A program made the position numbers and the translations under genes. From Gracilibacillus oryzae (GTDB lineage Bacteria > Bacillota > Bacilli > Bacillales > Amphibacillaceae): 60,330 nucleotides of DNA. The DNA is taken from assembly GCF_009498735.1 (NCBI RefSeq), contig NZ_ML762446.1, positions 1 through 60,330 of the forward strand, read 5' to 3'. Below, piece after piece: positions 53,458-60,330 of the stretch. The notes below the pieces were generated by a model. That model ran no database searches. It was not told the DNA's origin and saw nothing but the letters and a program-made list of their open reading frames with translations. Each line of letters begins with the position of its first letter. The first letter of the stretch is position 1.

Positions 53458-53689
53458 CCCTTTCTCTTACTACTTGGCGGTAAAGTCGCATTATTTCCGG
53501 ATTATCACTCCGAAATTCATAAGCGCATTCCTTACCGATCAGTGGAATTTTAAAAACTTGTTCCATATCATCTTGCAAAACAGCCAATCTCGCTGCTTTA
53601 ATTGCTTTGTTGTTTCCTGATTTAATATCCTCGAATCTTAATTCGAACTGTTTTAACCTGTCCCTTTCAACTGCTTCATGTAAGATCAT
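53429..53689 (-). CDS. Small phage protein, unknown
   Basis: An 86-residue charged helical protein starting MILHEAVERDRLKQFELRFE; AAGGAAGGTGATTGA precedes the ATG. No motif recognised. Part of the early operon after Cro. Confidence 0.65.
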   Translation of the reverse strand: MILHEAVERDRLKQFELRFEDIKSGNNKAIKAARLAVLQDDMEQVFKIPLIGKECAYEFRSDNPEIMRLYRQVVRERDVKPDAIFR

Positions 53690-53787
53690 TCAATCACCTT
53701 CCTTTATTGCAGCTGCAGATAATGTTTATTGTCATGCAACTGGATGTTTTGAATGGGATAAATTTAATAGTATTATCTTAGATACTC

Positions 53788-53964
53788 CTACAGATCTGTA
53801 CGAGTGGGAAAAAATCCGTTAAATACGTTTGCCCTAGCTTCTCGGAATAAGGACGTTGAGTTTCTGAAAGATAAATTGTTATCCCTTATAACTTTTTCAA
53901 ATTCTCGAATGCTTTTCTTGTAAACTACCTCTGTTGGCGCAGAGGTTTCTTTCTGTTCGCTCAC
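53788..53964 (-). CDS. Small phage protein, unknown
   Basis: A 58-residue protein from a GTG after AAGGTGAAGAA. The middle (VVYKKSIREFEKVIRDNNLS) is helical and the end aromatic (NVFNGFFPTRT). No function. Confidence 0.55.
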   Translation of the reverse strand: MSEQKETSAPTEVVYKKSIREFEKVIRDNNLSFRNSTSLFREARANVFNGFFPTRTDL

Positions 53965-54031
53965 TTCTTCACCTTCTTTCTCTATTAATTTGTTATAATA
54001 TTCCTATCTGATTTGGTAGGAGGTGAATATA

Positions 54032-54283
54032 ATGACTCAAACAAATGACAAATTAACTTGTATTAAATGTGGCTTTGAGCCTGAATACGAATCGGCTGAA
54101 TTTTGCATGAATTGTGGATACGAATTAGACTCCAATTACTGCACTAACGACCATTGTATGTCACGAAATAATGGTGAACGCATTCCACTTCCTTCATATG
54201 CCTGTTTTTGTGACGGATGCGGTTCTGAATCCACGTATTATTTAGATGGATTTATTTCTCCTTCAAACGTTGACCGCAATTAG
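54032..54283 (+). CDS. Cysteine-rich zinc-ribbon protein, opposite strand
   Basis: An 83-residue protein from the ATG at 54032 (AGGAGG eight bases upstream). Cys pairs CIKCG, CMNCGYE, CTNDHC and CDGCGSE can bind two or more zinc ions. It is the only plus-strand gene inside the early operon and has its own terminator, so it looks like an independent moron. Its end overlaps a minus-strand zinc-ribbon gene by 32 bases. Confidence 0.65.
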   Translation: MTQTNDKLTCIKCGFEPEYESAEFCMNCGYELDSNYCTNDHCMSRNNGERIPLPSYACFCDGCGSESTYYLDGFISPSNVDRN

Positions 54284-54416
54284 TACAATAGTTAGCATTT
54301 AATGTCACACAGTCACAATGAGCGCACCTCACGTGGCTGTTTTTTATTTTTAGAACCCATATATTCCAAATCTTTTCTGGAACCCAATAAGGAATTTTCA
54401 AATAGAATTTTTTCAC
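54252..54416 (-). CDS. Small zinc-ribbon protein
   Basis: A 54-residue protein from a GTG with GGGGGTGAGAGAA upstream. C-terminal zinc ribbon CAHCDC then YCTNCGQRLKEK. It overlaps the 3' end of the opposite gene and contains that gene's terminator. Too short for default gene finders. Confidence 0.65.
   Translation of the reverse strand: MKKFYLKIPYWVPEKIWNIWVLKIKNSHVRCAHCDCVTLNANYCTNCGQRLKEK
54309..54352 (+). terminator. Terminator of the plus-strand zinc-ribbon gene
   Basis: Stem ACAGTCAC/GTGGCTGT (one wobble) with an inner GAG/CTC pairing and TTTTTTATTTTT after it; it lies within the opposite-strand gene. Confidence 0.7.
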
Positions 54417-54421
54417 TTCTC

Positions 54422-54643
54422 TCACCCCCAGGTTCCGTTTGTGTAATACTTAAACATTTCGCCATTTTTGAAGTAGACCTCAACGCATTTCTCTAGATTG
54501 TTTTGTTTAACTCTTTTTACCTGGTCAAGTCCGTATTCTTTTCGCATATCGTTTCCCATTGCTGCTAAATGTTTTGTATGGACTCTGTTAAACAACTTTT
54601 GTGCTGAATCGTGCATTTTTTCATAACCTTTCACTAATTCCAA
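54422..54643 (-). CDS. Small phage protein, unknown
   Basis: A 73-residue basic protein with a helical first half and an EVYFKNGEMFKYY beta-like end. TTG start after AAAGGAT; GTG at codon 4 and ATG at codon 10 are alternatives. Its stop touches the start region of the zinc-ribbon gene. Confidence 0.6.
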   Translation of the reverse strand: MELVKGYEKMHDSAQKLFNRVHTKHLAAMGNDMRKEYGLDQVKRVKQNNLEKCVEVYFKNGEMFKYYTNGTWG

Positions 54644-54653
54644 ATCCTTTCAC

Positions 54654-54863
54654 TTAATTGAATTGTAATTTTTTCACTTCAGTTAAATCAGACATATCCA
54701 TACCGTTGTTTCTTTGTAAAAAAGCCTCTAATTCAAAAGAAGTAACCTTTAATGCACCAAGTTTTAATCCTTTTAAATGACCCGCTTTAATCAAGTCATA
54801 AACTCTATTCTTGTTTACACCTAATAACTTTGAAACCTCGGTTATTGTATAGAGACAGGCCAT
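54654..54863 (-). CDS. Excisionase-type HTH protein
   Basis: A 69-residue protein from the ATG at 54861-54863 (AAAGGAGGAGTATC upstream). MACLYTITEVSKLLGVNKNR then VYDLIKAGHLKGLKLG is the MerR/excisionase helix-turn-helix of the DNA-binding excisionase family. It may steer excision with the integrase or regulate early genes. Directly after the Cro-like gene. Confidence 0.8.
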   Translation of the reverse strand: MACLYTITEVSKLLGVNKNRVYDLIKAGHLKGLKLGALKVTSFELEAFLQRNNGMDMSDLTEVKKLQFN

Positions 54864-54880
54864 GATACTCCTCCTTTCTT

Positions 54881-54911
54881 CACAGCACTTCACTTAAAGT
54901 GTAGTGCTGTG
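54881..54911. promoter_or_regulatory. Operator O1 in a larger inverted repeat
   Basis: CACTTAAAGTGTA at 54891-54903 matches the sites in the cro and repressor promoters. It is wrapped by CACAGCACT/AGTGCTGTG arms. It lies between the cro-like stop and the excisionase-like gene, so regulators can bind there too. Confidence 0.65.
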
Positions 54912-54918
54912 TAAAAAA

Positions 54919-55146
54919 TTATCCCAATGGAACGCGAATATTGTCTGCATCCATTTTCAGAACATAGGCAATGGAGTAAAGCATGTAAGGTTTAAGTCTA
55001 ACATCTCCATTTTCCCAACTAATGTATGCTCGTTTGGTGATACCTAGTTTCTCAGCTAAAGCTTCTTGTGTATATCCTTTTTCTACACGAGCCGCTTTTA
55101 AACTAAGAGTGTAATTCTGATATGCGACCTGAATCGGCATCGGCAA
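54919..55146 (-). CDS. Cro-like XRE-family regulator
   Basis: A 75-residue protein that is nearly all helix-turn-helix: LSLKAARVEKGYTQEALAEK, LGITKRAYISWENGD. GGGGGTGATTGCCG precedes the start. It is divergent from the repressor and first in the leftward early operon, the lambda cro position. Confidence 0.88.
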   Translation of the reverse strand: MPMPIQVAYQNYTLSLKAARVEKGYTQEALAEKLGITKRAYISWENGDVRLKPYMLYSIAYVLKMDADNIRVPLG

Positions 55147-55175
55147 TCACCCCCTACTCTTCTGTTGTTACACAC

Positions 55176-55204
55176 AATATACTACACTTATAGTGTACCG
55201 TCAA
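55176..55204 (-). promoter_or_regulatory. Early leftward promoter with operator O2
   Basis: Minus-strand TTGACG and TATATT with a 17-base spacer; the spacer holds CACTTATAGTGTA (55185-55197), so a bound regulator would block RNA polymerase. Confidence 0.85.
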
Positions 55205-55235
55205 TACAAAAAGTGAATTTTATTATATTTTAATG

Positions 55236-55264
55236 TTGAATTTTATTCACTTATTGTGTATTAT
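55236..55264 (+). promoter_or_regulatory. Repressor promoter with operator O3
   Basis: TTGAAT and TATTAT with a 17-base spacer on the plus strand; CACTTATTGTGTA at 55248-55260 overlaps spacer and -10. Confidence 0.85.
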
Positions 55265-55292
55265 GGAGTTATGATTATGAGAGGTGGTTACT

Positions 55293-55961
55293 ATGAACGA
55301 TAAGAAAACAGTTCAAATACAGAGGAAAATCCTATCTGATAACCTAAAGAGATTATTAAACTCTAAAGGAAAAACACAAACTGATATGGCAAGAGAACTT
55401 GGTTTATCAGAAACAACTGTTTCTAGTTGGATAAATAGCGAAAGATACCCGCGATTAGACAAAATTCAATTAATGGCGGATTATTTTGGGGTTTATAGAT
55501 CAGCAATAACAGAAGAGGAAAAAAACAAATTCTTTGAAACAAATAGTAGATACAATTATTTCCCACTTCACATATCAGCTGGAGTACCTGATATGGTAGA
55601 TCCAATAACTGTCGATAATATAGAAACAATTTCTCTTCCAGATTCAATTCTGGGGAAATGGGCTGGTGATCAAGACATTATAATTACGAAAGTAAATGGC
55701 GAATCTATGAATAAAGTTATTCCTCATCAATCTTTAATTGCAATTAAGCCCTATCCTATAGAAAATATTAATGATGGAGATATTGTGGTTTATAGTCATA
55801 ATAATGAATTTTCTGTAAAAAGGATGTATAGAAGTGATGGGAGTGTAATTTTCAGACCAAGTTCATTTGATACTCGATTTACAGATAACGTCATTCCTGT
55901 TGATGATTCAAATTTATTTATACACGGTAAAGTCGTAACATATGTAGTTAATTTAGATTAA
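55293..55961 (+). CDS. CI/LexA-type self-cleaving repressor
   Basis: A 222-residue repressor from the ATG at 55293, after AGAGGTGGTTACT. The N-terminal XRE domain (KTQTDMARELGLSETTVSSW) is followed by an S24 peptidase with the cleavage-type Ala96-Gly97, nucleophile Ser138 (GESM) and Lys176 (SVKRM). RecA-stimulated cleavage would start prophage induction. It controls itself and cro through the two operators upstream. Confidence 0.92.
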   Translation: MNDKKTVQIQRKILSDNLKRLLNSKGKTQTDMARELGLSETTVSSWINSERYPRLDKIQLMADYFGVYRSAITEEEKNKFFETNSRYNYFPLHISAGVPDMVDPITVDNIETISLPDSILGKWAGDQDIIITKVNGESMNKVIPHQSLIAIKPYPIENINDGDIVVYSHNNEFSVKRMYRSDGSVIFRPSSFDTRFTDNVIPVDDSNLFIHGKVVTYVVNLD

Positions 55962-55968
55962 TTGAATA

Positions 55969-56000
55969 AAAAGAGCAGATTCTTTCCGCTGCTTTTTTTA
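55969..56000 (+). terminator. Terminator after the repressor
   Basis: Stem AGCAG/CTGCT flanked by AAAAG/TTTTT, and a run of T after it. Confidence 0.75.
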
Positions 56001-56136
56001 TTCTAAAAACCTTAGTTACATTAGTTAGTGATAACCCTAATTATCCACCTATTCATTTATCCCATCACAGATAAAAATATTAAAATTATTGGAAAATTAA
56101 AAAATAAATTACAGAATTTTAACTTTAGGTGATATC

Positions 56137-56193
56137 ATGAAAATCCCAAAATCATCTGCTGATGAACTAGAAGTTAATTTTAAAAAATCATAG
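56137..56193 (+). CDS. 18-codon ORF between repressor and integrase genes
   Basis: MKIPKSSADELEVNFKKS after AGGTGATATC, a decent ribosome site. It lies alone in a 309-bp gap between two terminators, which makes it a separate unit. It may be a remnant, a leader or a signalling peptide; nothing shows translation. Confidence 0.3.
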   Translation: MKIPKSSADELEVNFKKS

Positions 56194-56226
56194 ATTAATT
56201 TTTCTTAGCGCAAAATAATTTAATAT

Positions 56227-56257
56227 GAGACAGGCTGATCACCTGTCTCCTTTTTAT
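56227..56257 (+). terminator. Terminator before the integrase operon
   Basis: Perfect stem GAGACAGG/CCTGTCTC with a 7-base loop and a T run. Confidence 0.8.
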
Positions 56258-56270
56258 AGGAGTGATTTCA

Positions 56271-56621
56271 TTGCATTTAAAAGAGATAACATCCGCTTAT
56301 TCAAAAGAATCAATAGAATTGATAAAAGCTGGTCGTACTTGCAATTTAAAAATCTATTTACTTAACGATGAATACAAGGTTATTCATGTACGATCTTCTA
56401 AACAGAATAGGGTTAGTGTGTCACATTTATCTTTCAAAAAAATTCCAGAAGAAATTCTTAAATACTTAGTAGAGGATTTCTTAGAAACATACGAATCAAA
56501 TGTCTACTTGTTCACACTTGGAGATAGTCCAATTGTTCATATTCACCACGAAATACTAAATAAATCATTTTATGCAGAGGAGAATGCACATGCTGATAAA
56601 TTTAGAAAAATACAAAATTAA
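56271..56621 (+). CDS. Unknown protein between repressor and integrase
   Basis: A 116-residue protein from a TTG eight bases after AGGAG. Acidic, no membrane segment; YLVEDFLETYESNVYLFTLG and SPIVHIHHEILNKSFYAEE stand out. The position beside the immunity region, in an operon with integrase, is where phages carry exclusion or lysogeny genes. No family recognised. Confidence 0.65.
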   Translation: MHLKEITSAYSKESIELIKAGRTCNLKIYLLNDEYKVIHVRSSKQNRVSVSHLSFKKIPEEILKYLVEDFLETYESNVYLFTLGDSPIVHIHHEILNKSFYAEENAHADKFRKIQN

Positions 56622-56754
56622 GAAACAGTCCAAACAAGACTTGATTAAAATTCCTGTCTACTCTCGAATCTATATAGAAGACAACAAATTAATTGGTGAG
56701 ATTGCAGGTAGCGGCATGACACAAGTTATCGATGATTATAGTGAGGAGGGATAA
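56590..56754 (+). CDS. Small unknown protein before integrase
   Basis: A 54-residue protein from the ATG at 56590, after AGGAGAATGCAC (earlier ATG codons are possible). A basic first third (INLEKYKIKKQSKQDLIKI) and an acidic end. It overlaps the preceding gene by 32 bases and ends three bases before integrase, so the three form an operon. Confidence 0.55.
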   Translation: MLINLEKYKIKKQSKQDLIKIPVYSRIYIEDNKLIGEIAGSGMTQVIDDYSEEG

Positions 56755-56757
56755 GTT

Positions 56758-57897
56758 ATGCGTGGAGGAGTAAGAAAAAGATATGGTAACTGGTATTATT
56801 ATTTTGATGTAGGTAAGATTGATGGTAAAAGAAAAAAGATTGAGCGAAAAGCAATTGGAGCAGAAGATAAAGCTGATGCAGAAAGAATACTAAGACAAGC
56901 AATAGCAGAATATGAAAATACCGGTATATTTTTTGAACCGTCAGAAACCACGCTTCATGATTATTTAGATTTTTGGATGAATGAACATGTGGAGTTAAAC
57001 TTAAAGCATAATACAGTAGAAAACTATAGAGGAGTGATAAATAACCACATTAAACCAAATTTAGGTTTAAAAAAATTGAGATCCTTAACTCCAGAAAACT
57101 GTCAAAAATTTATTAATGCAAAGTTTAGAGAAGGATTCTCCAGAAAGACTATGACTATTTTTCATAGCGTGCTAAAGAACTCACTTGATAAAGCTGTATA
57201 TCCTTATCAATTGATCAAGGTTAATCCGATGCACTATGTTAAAATTCCTAAATTTGAGGATAAATTAACAACTAAAAAGGACTTAAAGATCTTATCTAGG
57301 GATACAATCAAAAAGATTATTAGCTATTTGCAAGAAGACGATCCATTTTATATTCCATTCCATATCGGATTAAATACAGGAATGCGTGTTAGTGAAGTTT
57401 GCGCCCTTACATGGGATTGTGTAGATCTAGAAAACGGCTTGATAAAAGTAGAAAAAATATTGATTAATGTTAATAAAAAATGGGAATTCGGTTCACCGAA
57501 AACTAAATCTTCTTACCGAGAGATTGAAATAGGCCAAACATTAATTAATATCCTAAAAAAACAACGTAACCGTCAGAAGCGAAATAAGCTCAAATACGGC
57601 GAATTTTATACTGATAGTGATTTCGTATGCACTAAGGAAAATGGCGATCTTGTGACCACATATGTGTGCAAATGGAACGGAAGGAAATTAAGAGATAAAC
57701 TTTCCATCGATTTTAATTTTCATTCCTTGAGACATACCCATGCAACATTATTAATGGAGAGTGGCGCAAAACCAAAAGCGATCCAAGAAAGGCTTGGTCA
57801 TTCTCGGTTGAGTGTAACTACCGATACCTACTCTCATCTTACCAAAAAGATGCGAAAAGAAGTAGTAGATATATTTGAAAGTGCAATGCATGATTAA
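56758..57897 (+). CDS. Tyrosine integrase
   Basis: A 379-residue site-specific recombinase that joins attP to the lepA end. Arm-binding N-terminus (RGGVRKRYGNWYYYFDVG), core-binding domain (TLHDYLDFWMNEHVELNLK) and catalytic domain with Arg210 (TGMRVSE), His322-x2-Arg325 (HSLRHTH), His348 (LGHSR) and Tyr358 (TTDTYSH). GAGGAGGGATAAGTT lies before the ATG. Faces attR 81 bases away. Confidence 0.95.
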   Translation: MRGGVRKRYGNWYYYFDVGKIDGKRKKIERKAIGAEDKADAERILRQAIAEYENTGIFFEPSETTLHDYLDFWMNEHVELNLKHNTVENYRGVINNHIKPNLGLKKLRSLTPENCQKFINAKFREGFSRKTMTIFHSVLKNSLDKAVYPYQLIKVNPMHYVKIPKFEDKLTTKKDLKILSRDTIKKIISYLQEDDPFYIPFHIGLNTGMRVSEVCALTWDCVDLENGLIKVEKILINVNKKWEFGSPKTKSSYREIEIGQTLINILKKQRNRQKRNKLKYGEFYTDSDFVCTKENGDLVTTYVCKWNGRKLRDKLSIDFNFHSLRHTHATLLMESGAKPKAIQERLGHSRLSVTTDTYSHLTKKMRKEVVDIFESAMHD

Positions 57898-57898
57898 C

Positions 57899-57940
57899 CT
57901 CCACCCTTTAACCTCCCTTCGGTGGCTATTGGGTGGATAA
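57899..57940. other. Inverted repeat between integrase and attR
   Basis: CCACCC/GGGTGG arms around 25 bases that contain a smaller partial hairpin. It may be an integrase arm site or a weak terminator for integrase; the T run is poor. Confidence 0.4.
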
Positions 57941-57978
57941 TCATACATTTCTAACTAAAAAGCAACCATAAAAGTTGA

Positions 57979-58022
57979 TTTAATCATCATCCATCTTCAA
58001 TACTGCCATAAACGCTTCCTGT
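57979..58022. repeat. attR, overlapping the 3' end of lepA
   Basis: The right 44-bp copy of the att sequence. It supplies the last codons of the present lepA gene. Its synonymous differences from attL show that attP carried a lepA-like end. Confidence 0.92.
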
Positions 58023-59794
58023 GGAACTTCGACAGAACCGACCATTTTCATTCGTTTCTTTCCTTCTTTTTGCTTCTCAAGCAATTTACGTTTACGGGAA
58101 ATATCCCCACCATAACATTTACTCAAAACGTTTTTACGCATCGCTTTTATATTGGTTCTTGCCACAATTTTATTTCCGATAGCAGCCTGGATCGGTACTT
58201 CAAACTGCTGTCTCGGGATTAAGGTCTTTAATTTATCAGCAATTTGCTTTCCGCGTTCAAAGGCAAAATCACGATGGACAATAAAAGAAAGAGCATCAAT
58301 TGTGTCGTTATTTAACAGAATGTCCATTTTCACTAAGTTGGACACTCTATAGCCTATCATCTCATAATCAAACGAAGCATACCCTTTAGTCTGGGACTTC
58401 AGCTGATCAAAGAAATCATAAACAATTTCAGATAGCGGGATTTCGTATACTACACTTACTCTGTTCTCATCCAAATAATCCATATTAACAAATTCACCGC
58501 GTTTTTTCTGGCAAATTTCCATAACTGGTCCAACAAAGTCATTTGGCACCATAATTGATGCTTTCACGTATGGCTCCTGGACTTCTTTGATGGATTGGTT
58601 GTCAGGCATAAAAGATGGATTATCAATTGTTAATTCTTCTTCATCTGTTTTAATTACTTTATAAATAACACTAGGTGCTGTTGTAATTAAGTCTATACCA
58701 AATTCACGTTCAATTCGTTCCTGGATAATCTCCATATGAAGCAATCCTAAGAATCCGCAACGGAAACCAAACCCTAATGCTTGTGAAGTTTCAGCTTCAT
58801 ATTGAAGAGAAGAGTCATTCAGTTCCAATCGCTCCAGTGCTTCCCTTAAATCATTATATTTATCCGCATCGACTGGATACAAACCACAGAATACCATTGG
58901 ATTTAATCGGCGGTAACCTGGCAATGCTTCGTCAGCGGGACGGTTTGCTAGTGTAATCGTGTCACCAACACGAGTATCCCCTACATTTTTGATTGATGCT
59001 GTTAAATAACCAACATCACCGACTGTCAACATATCCTGTTTAATCGGTTTTGGATTGAATACACCTACTTCGTTTACCTCAAATTCTTTACCTGTTGCCA
59101 TCATGCGGATTTTATCACCGACTTTGACAGAACCCTCTTTAATACACACATATGCAACTACACCGCGATATGGATCATAAAGTGAGTCGAAAATCAGTGC
59201 TTTTAGCGGTTCGTCAGGATTTCCTTCTGGTGCTGGAATCCGCTCAACGATTTGTTCCAGTATTTCTTCAATCCCAATCCCTGACTTCGCACTTGCTAAG
59301 ATTGCCTCATCGCCATCAATTCCGATGACATCTGTAATTTCTTGCTTCACCCGTTCAGGATCAGCACTTGGAAGGTCAATTTTATTAATAACAGGAATAA
59401 TTTCCAAATCGTTATCAAGAGCTAAATAAACATTTGCAAGTGTCTGAGCCTCAATACCTTGCGCCGCATCGACTACTAGAATAGCCCCTTCACATGCTGC
59501 CAGACTTCTTGACACTTCATATGTAAAATCGACGTGTCCTGGTGTATCAATTAAATGGAATAAGTATTCTTCATCATTTTCGCGTTGATATTTTAACTGG
59601 ACGGCATTTAATTTAATTGTTATGCCACGTTCCCGTTCAAGATCCATTGCATCAAGAAATTGCTCTTTCATTTCCCTTGATGTTAATGCTTTTGTTTTTT
59701 CTAAAATTCGATCAGCTAATGTTGATTTACCATGATCGATATGTGCTATAATCGAAAAGTTTCTTACCCTACTCTGATTTCTAACGTTCGTCAA
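57980..59794 (-). CDS. lepA: Elongation factor 4 (LepA)
   Basis: Membrane-associated translational GTPase that acts on stalled ribosomes. Start taken at the TTG at 59792-59794, nine bases after AGGAG, giving 604 residues. GTPase motifs [23 protein letters not shown] and [13 protein letters not shown]-like domains follow, and the LepA C-terminal domain with [20 protein letters not shown]. The last 14 codons come from the phage attP side but keep the protein sequence. No frame damage is seen. Confidence 0.97.
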   Translation of the reverse strand: MTNVRNQSRVRNFSIIAHIDHGKSTLADRILEKTKALTSREMKEQFLDAMDLERERGITIKLNAVQLKYQRENDEEYLFHLIDTPGHVDFTYEVSRSLAACEGAILVVDAAQGIEAQTLANVYLALDNDLEIIPVINKIDLPSADPERVKQEITDVIGIDGDEAILASAKSGIGIEEILEQIVERIPAPEGNPDEPLKALIFDSLYDPYRGVVAYVCIKEGSVKVGDKIRMMATGKEFEVNEVGVFNPKPIKQDMLTVGDVGYLTASIKNVGDTRVGDTITLANRPADEALPGYRRLNPMVFCGLYPVDADKYNDLREALERLELNDSSLQYEAETSQALGFGFRCGFLGLLHMEIIQERIEREFGIDLITTAPSVIYKVIKTDEEELTIDNPSFMPDNQSIKEVQEPYVKASIMVPNDFVGPVMEICQKKRGEFVNMDYLDENRVSVVYEIPLSEIVYDFFDQLKSQTKGYASFDYEMIGYRVSNLVKMDILLNNDTIDALSFIVHRDFAFERGKQIADKLKTLIPRQQFEVPIQAAIGNKIVARTNIKAMRKNVLSKCYGGDISRKRKLLEKQKEGKKRMKMVGSVEVPQEAFMAVLKMDDD

Positions 59795-59835
59795 TGTCTT
59801 CAACTCCTATGTGCGAGCACAATATACTAGGATAG

Positions 59836-59864
59836 ATTATAGCAGTGAATAGAGGGATGTTCAA
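59836..59864 (-). promoter_or_regulatory. SigA promoter of lepA
   Basis: Minus-strand TTGAAC and perfect TATAAT, 17-base spacer, about 40 bases before the start codon. Confidence 0.85.
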
Positions 59865-59958
59865 TAGAAATCCATGAGAAAGAGGATCAGCACCTCTATA
59901 AAACTAGGTTAATTGCACTTTAGTACGATAAAATCACTAATTAATACAGTGAAGGCAC

Positions 59959-60078
59959 GCCGTTCCGTAAATTAACTGCGCTTTCCGTGGGCGTCTGACA
60001 AGCCTCCTCGTTCGCAAAACCCGCTCACTGCGGGGTCTCGCCTAGGACTCTGCTCCCACAGGAGTCTCCGTTAATTTA
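59959..60078. repeat. Dispersed intergenic repeat, copy B
   Basis: Inverted copy of the element at 58-178, including GCCGTTCCGTAAA, CAAGCCTCCTCGTTCG and ACTGCGGGGTCTCGCCTAGG. It lies upstream of the lepA promoter. Confidence 0.7.
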
Positions 60079-60330
60079 CTTCACTTGGTATATTCTGTCT
60101 ATATTTTTAAGGTGCTAATACGATGGGGGACGATGTACGTGAATCAGCTTATTAAATCAAGGTCCTGTATAAGCAGTTAATAATTCGTTCTTCTTATTCG
60201 TTAAGAACACAATTTAGAGCTGGTGAAAAACGCGAGACTCCTGTGGGAACAGCGCGAGGCCACTGAAAAAGTGTTCCTTTTTTTAGCCGCATCATGAGAC
60301 AAAGTAGAGTTTAATAAAAATAGAGGGGAT
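60079..60330. other. Intergenic end of the window with a partial repeat
   Basis: No gene seen. At 60229-60262 lies GCGAGACTCCTGTGGGAACA, a partial relative of the dispersed repeat, fused to a hairpin GGAACA/TGTTCC followed by seven T. Confidence 0.5.

Larger units (their letters stand above)
14349..58022. mobile_element. Prophage of about 43.7 kb integrated in lepA
   Basis: Complete gene set of a temperate cos-type myovirus: integrase, repressor and Cro, replication initiator, methyltransferase, late regulator, terminase, portal, protease, capsid, contractile tail, holin and amidase, all between attL and attR. The head genes follow lambda order (Nu1-A-W-B), the tail genes P2 order (sheath, tube, E/E', tape measure, X, D, V, U, W, J, I). 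No gene needed for a particle is visibly broken, so it may still be inducible. Confidence 0.93.

Noticed and set aside
53607-53822. Plus-strand frame ending NSIILDTPTDLYEWEKIR
   Set aside because: The ending looks protein-like, but the first half lies opposite a minus-strand gene and no start with a ribosome site exists; at most a gene remnant.

Overview
The window is chromosome of a low-GC Gram-positive bacterium of the family Bacillaceae. The host gene order lepA - hemW - hrcA - grpE - dnaK - dnaJ - prmA - rsmE - mtaB - rpsU - yqeY - nfeD - floA matches the conserved Bacillus block. Control signals are also Bacillus-like: a perfect CIRCE operator before hrcA, a SigW-type promoter before nfeD-floA, and AGGAGG-type ribosome sites. 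The dispersed repeat at both ends of the window resembles repeats I associate with halotolerant genera such as Oceanobacillus, Virgibacillus and Gracilibacillus. The genus is a guess.

The block is split between lepA (57980-59794) and hemW (13136-14293) by an intact-looking prophage of about 43.7 kb (14349-58022). Its ends are a 44-bp direct repeat with 41 identities, and both copies encode the C-terminus of LepA. The phage entered the 3' end of lepA and restored the reading frame; all three differences between the copies are synonymous. All host genes and nearly all phage genes run leftward on the minus strand.

From the right, the prophage holds: a tyrosine integrase next to attR; two small unknown genes; a self-cleaving CI-type repressor facing a Cro-type regulator, with CACTTAwwGTGTA operators inside both promoter spacers; an excisionase-like gene; and early genes for DUF2303-like, ORF6N antirepressor and DnaD-type initiator proteins. 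The initiator gene carries six helically phased ATCGT boxes inside its coding sequence, like the lambda origin in gene O. Next come an HNH nuclease, a C5 DNA methyltransferase, dUTPase and an ArpU/RinA-type late regulator. A GC-rich cos-like segment precedes the late operon.

The late genes are lambda-like for the head (Nu1/A terminase, gpW, gpB portal, HK97-type protease, capsid) and P2-like for a contractile tail (sheath, tube, E/E' chaperone with a TTTTTTG frameshift site, tape measure, X, D, V, U, W, J, I). Then come a mosaic tail-fibre cluster and a holin-amidase lysis module, so the particle should be a cos-packaging myovirus.

The left end of the prophage is accessory. One cassette encodes three tiny, partly membrane-anchored proteins behind a promoter with an 18-bp palindrome in its spacer. 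Another is a three-gene operon with a YolD-like protein behind a LexA-type SOS box. Two hairpin elements with compensatory base changes lie downstream of the amidase and of a 70-aa gene. These, a structured plus-strand element at 52982-53183 and the in-gene origin are the best leads for undescribed biology.
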